Origin: Natrinema soli
Lineage (GTDB): Archaea > Halobacteriota > Halobacteria > Halobacteriales > Natrialbaceae
DNA length: 9,591 nucleotides
NCBI RefSeq assembly: GCF_028618695.1
Contig: NZ_JAQIVI010000661.1
Coordinates: forward strand, 1-9,591
Reading direction: 5' to 3'
Shown: piece by piece, positions 5,826 to 9,591 of the stretch
Layout of the letters: each line of letters begins with the position of its first letter
Position numbering within the stretch: the stretch's first letter is position 1
Program-made: the position numbers and the translations under genes
Notes under the pieces: model-generated
The model's input: the letters and a program-made list of their open reading frames with translations, nothing else
Database searches by the model: none
Told to the model about the DNA's origin: nothing

Positions 5826-6704
5826 TTAGAACCAGCCCCAGCCGTCGTCGCCGCCGTCGTCGCCACCGCCGCCGCTGGTACAGGAGCCGCTGTTGATTGC
5901 ACCGGCGAGGTCCGCGCCGACGGCACTGTCACCCAGATACGCGAGGTGGCTCCCGACGCTGTAGGTCACGTCGACGTCGGTGTAGTTCGCCGCGGGGTTG
6001 CAGCCCGCACCCTCCGTCCCGAGTGCGGTGTCGCCCCAACCACCGTAGGCGGAGCCGACGGTCGAGTCGTTGTTGGAGTGATAGTTGCGCACTTCACAGG
6101 CGTTGTCGAGACCTGCGTTCCACGGACTGCCGCAGATCTCGGAGCCGTCGGCGGCCGTCCCGAGGCCGGCGACGGTCTCGATCTCGTAGCCGCTGCTGAG
6201 TTTGGTCGCGGTCCAGTAGACGCAGCGGCCACCGAGCGAGTGACCGACGAGGCGGACGTTGCCGCCGCCGCTGTCGTAGAACTCCTCGATGAGGCCGGCG
6301 ACAACCTCGCCGACATCCTCGGTGTCGCCTTCGGCACCGGCAAAGTTGATCGTCGTCGCGGGCCACTCGATCGCGACGGTTTCGTCCGGCGAATAGCCGC
6401 CGGACTCGAGGGAGTCTTGCACGTCCGAGGCCTGGCTCGAGACGGTTGTGTCGCCGAACCAGCCGTGGATGAAGATGAGCAGTTCGTCCGTGACGGGGAG
6501 GCTGCCGTCGGCGCTCCAACTGAAGAAACCGTCGTCGACTTCGATCACTTCGGGGCCGCCGAACTGCGCGGATGCGGACCCGGATGCAGCGGCCAGTCCC
6601 GCGCCGACGACGATGGTCGTTCCGGTGGCCTTCAGGAGCGTTCGTCGATCGGTCGTCGATTCGTCGGTTGCCGGCTGTTCGCCGAGTTTGTCGTTGTCTG
6701 TCAT
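5826..6704 (-). CDS. Tat-exported alpha/beta hydrolase (lipase/esterase-like) with Asp/Gly-rich tail
   Basis: The 292-residue protein starts with a twin-arginine signal: DRRTLLKATG (19-28, Arg20-Arg21), a hydrophobic stretch to about 43, and a likely cleavage after SASA (43-46). The mature part has HGW (80-82) as a probable oxyanion region, the nucleophile elbow GHSLGG (154-159, Ser156), and candidate acid and base residues Asp213 and His253. These are the parts of a serine esterase or lipase triad; the substrate is unknown. Five cysteines (161, 191, 203, 235, 275) could form disulphides outside the cell. After about residue 275 the chain becomes a Gly/Asp linker ending in Trp-Gly-Trp-Phe. 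ATG 6704 is preferred because the only longer start is a TTG at 6740 and a Tat leader of this length is normal. It is divergent from the pantoate kinase gene, and a broken paralogue lies downstream. Confidence 0.85.
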   Translation of the reverse strand: MTDNDKLGEQPATDESTTDRRTLLKATGTTIVVGAGLAAASGSASAQFGGPEVIEVDDGFFSWSADGSLPVTDELLIFIHGWFGDTTVSSQASDVQDSLESGGYSPDETVAIEWPATTINFAGAEGDTEDVGEVVAGLIEEFYDSGGGNVRLVGHSLGGRCVYWTATKLSSGYEIETVAGLGTAADGSEICGSPWNAGLDNACEVRNYHSNNDSTVGSAYGGWGDTALGTEGAGCNPAANYTDVDVTYSVGSHLAYLGDSAVGADLAGAINSGSCTSGGGGDDGGDDGWGWF

Positions 6705-6718
6705 TCGACGTGCAATGG

Positions 6719-6730
6719 TATCATATGATA
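6719..6730. promoter_or_regulatory. 12-bp perfect palindrome in the hydrolase leader
   Basis: TATCATATGATA is its own reverse complement. It lies 15 bases before ATG 6704 and 20 bases downstream of the TATA box on the minus strand, close to where transcription should begin, a position where a bound repressor would block initiation. Its A/T content is unusual in this GC-rich genome. Confidence 0.35.
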
Positions 6731-6750
6731 GATGATGCAATTTTCTCTTC

Positions 6751-6756
6751 TATATA
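6751..6756 (-). promoter_or_regulatory. TATA box of the secreted hydrolase gene
   Basis: TATATA (same on both strands) is centred about 50 bases before ATG 6704, giving a leader of roughly 20-25 bases. No Shine-Dalgarno sequence is visible in that leader. Confidence 0.5.
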
Positions 6757-6994
6757 GAGCGTGTTTAATACAATGACGAGAGTTGTCTATGGCAGTAGTA
6801 GTGTTGTTCAGACGACCGCGTTTCGGAACGACCCGATCCCGAACGCTCTCGGCGAAACGAGTCGCGTTTCCGGTGCGTGCTTTTGCTCCCCAACCGTGTG
6901 GTACGCGTGACCGGCTATCGATCGTCTCGATGGGGATTTGGACATCGAACTGACTCGTACCGTGAGTCCGTCGGCGATCGCGGAATCTTCAACG

Positions 6995-7000
6995 TTATAT
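6995..7000 (+). promoter_or_regulatory. TATA box of the pantoate kinase gene
   Basis: TTATAT is centred 28.5 bases before ATG 7026, fitting a leaderless or nearly leaderless transcript. GGAGG at 7017-7021 lies only four bases before the ATG and would fall before the expected start site. Confidence 0.55.
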
Positions 7001-7025
7001 CGCTCCGGCCGAAAGCGGAGGCGTA

Positions 7026-7853
7026 ATGCGCGAGGAGGCGACGGCGTTCGTCCCCGGCCACGTCACGGGCTTTTTCAGCGCCCATCCGGACGACGATCCG
7101 ACGAAAGCCGGCTCACGAGGCGCGGGACTGACGCTGACGGACGGTGTCGACGTAACGATCGAGCCAGCGACGGAGACGACCGTCGTACTCGACGGGACGG
7201 AGATCGATGTCGACCCGGTAGCGACCGTCCTCGAGACGCTCGACGCGACTGCTCGAGTCGAGGCGAACTCCGAACTCCCGCTCGGAGCGGGGTTCGGCGT
7301 CTCGGGAGCGATGGCACTCGGGACGGCGCTCGCGGCCAATCGCGTCTTCGATCGCAAGCTCTCGATGAACGAACTCGTCACGATCGCCCACGGCGCCGAG
7401 GTCCAGGCCGGAACGGGGCTCGGAGACGTGGTCGCGCAGGCCCACGGCGGCGTCCCGATCCGCCTCGAGCCCGGCGGGCCCCATCACAACGAACTCGATG
7501 CGATCCCCGCCCGCGCACGAGTCGAATACGTTTCGTTCGGCGAACGCTCGACGGCCGACGTGCTCTCGGGCGATACGGAGGCGCTGACCGCCGCCGGGAA
7601 GGAAGCGCTCGCGCGGGTCGTCGAGGAGCCGACGTTACTGTCCTTCCTATACGCCTCGCGGCTGTTCGCGCGCGATGCGGGACTGCTGACGGCACGGGTC
7701 TCAGAGGCGATCACCGACGTCTCGTCGGCCGACGGACAGGCGTCGATGGCCATGCTCGGCGAAACCGTCTTCGCGCTCGGGACGGGGCTCTCCGATGCGG
7801 GCTACGAGCCCTCGGTCTGCGCCACGCATCCGGCCGGTGCAGTGCTCAAGTAG
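7026..7853 (+). CDS. Pantoate kinase (GHMP family), archaeal coenzyme A biosynthesis
   Basis: The 275-residue protein is close to the haloarchaeal pantoate kinase I recall. It phosphorylates pantoate with ATP to 4-phosphopantoate, which phosphopantothenate synthetase then joins to beta-alanine; this is the archaeal alternative to the bacterial PanC/PanK route, in the cytoplasm. The N-terminus ATAFVPGHVTGFFSAH (5-20) and AGSRGAGLTL (28-37) are typical of the family. The GHMP ATP-binding loop is PLGAGFGVSGA (85-95). AHGAEVQAGTGLGDVVAQ (121-138) is the following conserved block, and ETVFALGTGLSDAG (246-259) is near the end. ATG 7026 fits the family start and the TATA box spacing. The gene for the next step is not in this window; downstream lies an unrelated membrane protein with its own promoter. 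Confidence 0.92.
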   Translation: MREEATAFVPGHVTGFFSAHPDDDPTKAGSRGAGLTLTDGVDVTIEPATETTVVLDGTEIDVDPVATVLETLDATARVEANSELPLGAGFGVSGAMALGTALAANRVFDRKLSMNELVTIAHGAEVQAGTGLGDVVAQAHGGVPIRLEPGGPHHNELDAIPARARVEYVSFGERSTADVLSGDTEALTAAGKEALARVVEEPTLLSFLYASRLFARDAGLLTARVSEAITDVSSADGQASMAMLGETVFALGTGLSDAGYEPSVCATHPAGAVLK

Positions 7854-8067
7854 GGGCGTGCTCCGCTCAGTCGCTATCGGAGCCACTGTCGCTGAAGCCG
7901 TATTCTGCCATCGAACAGTCAGAAATACGATCGACTGTGCACTGCCGTTCGGCGCTCCCCTCGTCATCCAGTGACCGTTTTCGGTCCCGATTTCGGTGAC
8001 CGAACGTGGCCGATAGGCTCGAGGAACCGCGCCGTTTAATGACAGATTCTATATTGGTAGCCAGAAC
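7854..8067. other. Intergenic region after the pantoate kinase gene, no gene called
   Basis: It holds a small perfect hairpin, GACCG-TTTT-CGGTC (7973-7986). A minus-strand frame without a start codon ends as MAEYGFSDSGSDSD, with its stop near 7866. That ending looks protein-like and acidic, but only 14 residues follow an ATG, so it could be a gene remnant or chance. Confidence 0.4.
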
Positions 8068-8075
8068 TTTATTAT
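8068..8075 (+). promoter_or_regulatory. Probable TATA box of the membrane repeat-protein gene
   Basis: TTTATTAT lies in a clearly A/T-rich stretch and is centred about 37 bases before ATG 8108, leaving a leader of about ten bases. A second candidate, TATATT, lies about 20 bases further upstream. Confidence 0.45.
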
Positions 8076-8107
8076 GGTTCGTTAGAGTTATCCGGTCAAG
8101 TTTGAAA

Positions 8108-9591
8108 ATGGCTTCACAAACTGACTTTCACCAAAACTTATTTCAGCTGTATGAACACTACGTCGGTGAACCCGACTCGAGCAAGGACGTCTACGGCTAC
8201 TGGCTGTTCATCGTCGGCTACATCATCGGTGCCGCTGGCGTCGCGACGTTCGTGATCGGCTACGCGGGCGACGGAAACTCCTACACGCTCATCCGCCTCT
8301 CCGGGGTGACGGCCGCGACGGGGCTCGCGTTCTGCCTGCTCGGAATCGTCCTGATGTTGCCGGTTCGTCGGCGGGGGATCCAGGCCAGTTTCGTCGGTCT
8401 GTTGATCTCACTGGCGGGCGTCGGCTTTTTCGGGTGGGCGTATCCGTACAACTGGCGGCAACTCGGGACCGACTACAGCGTCGAGGTCATTTCGGTCTAC
8501 ACGCTCGGTATCGGGGTCATCGCGGGCGTGACCGCACTCGTTCCCGTGCTCACGGGACAGAAGGGGATGTTCGTCGAGGAGGAGGGGAAGACCGAAGATC
8601 CGCCGATTCTCACCGGGGACGCGATGGAAAGCGCGCAGTTCGCCGTCTTCCGCGACGAGAACGGCGACTGGAAGTGGCACGTCCTTCACCTCGAGGCGCT
8701 GGCCCAGAGCAACGAGAGCGCCGTGACGCGGCCGGACGCCACGGAGGGCATCGAGCGCGTCAAGTCCCAGATCAGTTCCGCGGGGCTGATGGAGCTGACG
8801 ACCTCGGCGTTCCGACTCTACGAGGACCGCGACGGCACGTGGCAGTGGACGCTCGCGCGGGACGACGGCTCCATCGTCGGCTCCTGTGCCGGTGAATTCG
8901 ATCAGCGCGACGGCGCCGAGGAGTCGGTGAGTTTCCTGAAGGATCGGGGCCCCGACGCCGACGTGATCGAGATCGAGGGCGCCGCCTTCACCTACGAGGA
9001 GCGACGCGACCAGTGGTACTGGCAGCTGGTCGACGACGAACGCGCTCCGCTGGCCTCGAGCGAGACGGGGCACTCGACGCAGGAGCGGGCCGAAGACGCC
9101 GCCCAGACGTTCGCCGAACGGTTCGACCAGGCGCGGGTGCTCGACGTCGAGCACGTCGGCGTGGAACTCTGCGAGCAAGCCGACGGCTGGACCTGGCGGT
9201 TCGTCGATGCCGACGACGAGATCGTCGCCAACAGCACGGACGAGTTCGACTCCCGGCGCGACGCCGAGAAGGCCGCCGAAGCGTTACTCCCGGCGCTCGA
9301 GTCAGCGTCGGTCACCGTCGCCGGCGAACCGACCTACGAGCTCTACGAGTCCGGCGAGGAGTGGCGCTACCGGCTGGTCGACGATAGCGAGCACGTCGTC
9401 GCGCGCGGACCCGAGGGGACCCCCGAACACGACGGCTCGGCGGAGTGGGCCGACCAGTTCGCCGAGAACGCTCGCGAGGCGGACATCGTCGAGATCGAGG
9501 ACGCCGAGTACGAAGTGTATCCGGCAGCGGGGGCCAGCGCCGGTGGCAGTGCCGCATCCACGCCGGACGACGACCTCCCCGCGACGGTCGA
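8108..9591 (+). CDS. Membrane protein with tandem DUF1508/YegP-like repeats (3' partial)
   Basis: From ATG 8108 the frame is open to the window edge (494 codons). After about 28 polar residues come four likely membrane helices: about 31-53, 61-86, 91-112 and 127-149. The long acidic region after them contains five repeats of about 55-60 residues, starting near 176, 233, 292, 349 and 408. Each opens with an aromatic strand and a W-x-W/Y pair (DWKWHVL, TWQWTLA, QWYWQLV, WTWRFVD, EWRYRLV), then a loop, a helix that often contains A-E/E-A, and a strand such as ADVIEIEG or ADIVEIED. This matches the DUF1508 (YegP) pattern known in haloarchaeal proteins, whose function is not established. A sixth unit begins near 467 but breaks into a Gly/Ser/Ala-rich linker and an Asp-rich segment. 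The repeats probably face the cytoplasm; this is inferred. The preceding pantoate kinase gene is separated by 254 bases and is unrelated. Confidence 0.8.
   Translation, partial: MASQTDFHQNLFQLYEHYVGEPDSSKDVYGYWLFIVGYIIGAAGVATFVIGYAGDGNSYTLIRLSGVTAATGLAFCLLGIVLMLPVRRRGIQASFVGLLISLAGVGFFGWAYPYNWRQLGTDYSVEVISVYTLGIGVIAGVTALVPVLTGQKGMFVEEEGKTEDPPILTGDAMESAQFAVFRDENGDWKWHVLHLEALAQSNESAVTRPDATEGIERVKSQISSAGLMELTTSAFRLYEDRDGTWQWTLARDDGSIVGSCAGEFDQRDGAEESVSFLKDRGPDADVIEIEGAAFTYEERRDQWYWQLVDDERAPLASSETGHSTQERAEDAAQTFAERFDQARVLDVEHVGVELCEQADGWTWRFVDADDEIVANSTDEFDSRRDAEKAAEALLPALESASVTVAGEPTYELYESGEEWRYRLVDDSEHVVARGPEGTPEHDGSAEWADQFAENAREADIVEIEDAEYEVYPAAGASAGGSAASTPDDDLPATV

Larger units (their letters stand above)
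6705..7025. other. Divergent intergenic region between the hydrolase and pantoate kinase genes
   Basis: The 321 bases hold the two outward promoters. About 80 bases next to the hydrolase (6712-6790) are clearly more A/T-rich than the rest of the window. A 54-codon plus-strand frame at 6789-6953 is Arg-rich and lacks the acidic bias of this genome, so I do not call it. CGCGTTTC occurs twice in the middle, without clear meaning. Confidence 0.5.

Noticed and set aside
5730..6728. 332-codon open frame on the plus strand
   Set aside because: It is antisense to the Tat-exported hydrolase, which has a signal peptide and a nucleophile elbow. The plus-strand product shows only Val/Ala/Gly/Asp-rich low-information sequence.
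6789..6953. 54-residue plus-strand frame in the divergent intergenic region
   Set aside because: The product is strongly basic and Arg-rich, unlike the proteins of this genome, and overlaps the promoter region of the flanking genes.
8408..9178. 256-codon minus-strand open frame
   Set aside because: It is the antisense of the repeat protein, whose own frame has membrane helices and repeated W-x-W motifs.
1..9591. tRNA, rRNA, CRISPR array, transposase, phage or defence genes
   Set aside because: Both strands were read for cloverleaf-like arms, regular spaced repeats and known protein motifs of these classes; none was found.

Overview
The window looks like a chromosomal stretch of a halophilic archaeon (class Halobacteria, possibly the Natrinema/Haloterrigena group; the genus is a guess). 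The evidence is high GC with strong third-position G/C, proteins very rich in Asp and Glu, a Tat-type signal peptide on the one clearly secreted protein, an archaeal lipid enzyme (geranylgeranylglyceryl phosphate synthase), the archaeal pantoate kinase, a Bat-type HTH_10 regulator, and short TATA-like boxes about 27 bases before start codons, as expected for leaderless haloarchaeal transcripts.

Layout from left to right: the 3' end of a PLP-enzyme gene, probably threonine synthase (1-136, +); a sparse region holding a 25-bp tandem repeat and a 57-residue Cys/His-rich microprotein gene (406-579, +); GGGP synthase (745-1446, +); an HTH_10 regulator (1512-2159, +); an 81-bp two-stem palindrome (2187-2267) between convergent genes; a Sir2 deacylase (2267-3043, -); a SAM-dependent methyltransferase divergent from it (3214-3894, +); aspartyl-tRNA synthetase with the residues of a non-discriminating AspRS (3970-5274, +); a gene-poor zone with a broken 3' end of a hydrolase paralogue (5449-5583, -); a Tat-exported alpha/beta hydrolase (5826-6704, -); pantoate kinase divergent from it (7026-7853, +); and the 5' part of a membrane protein with at least five DUF1508/YegP-like repeats (8108 to the window end, +).

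Most genes appear to be single transcription units with their own promoters, so this is a mosaic of housekeeping functions rather than one operon: amino-acid synthesis, membrane lipid synthesis, tRNA charging and coenzyme A synthesis, with regulators and enzymes of unknown target between them. No phage, transposase, CRISPR array, toxin-antitoxin or defence system is visible. The points most worth following up are the 81-bp palindrome, the hydrolase relic that keeps the Asp/Gly tail ending in Trp and Phe, the unlisted Cys/His microprotein, the AspRS specificity signature, and the membrane-anchored repeat protein.
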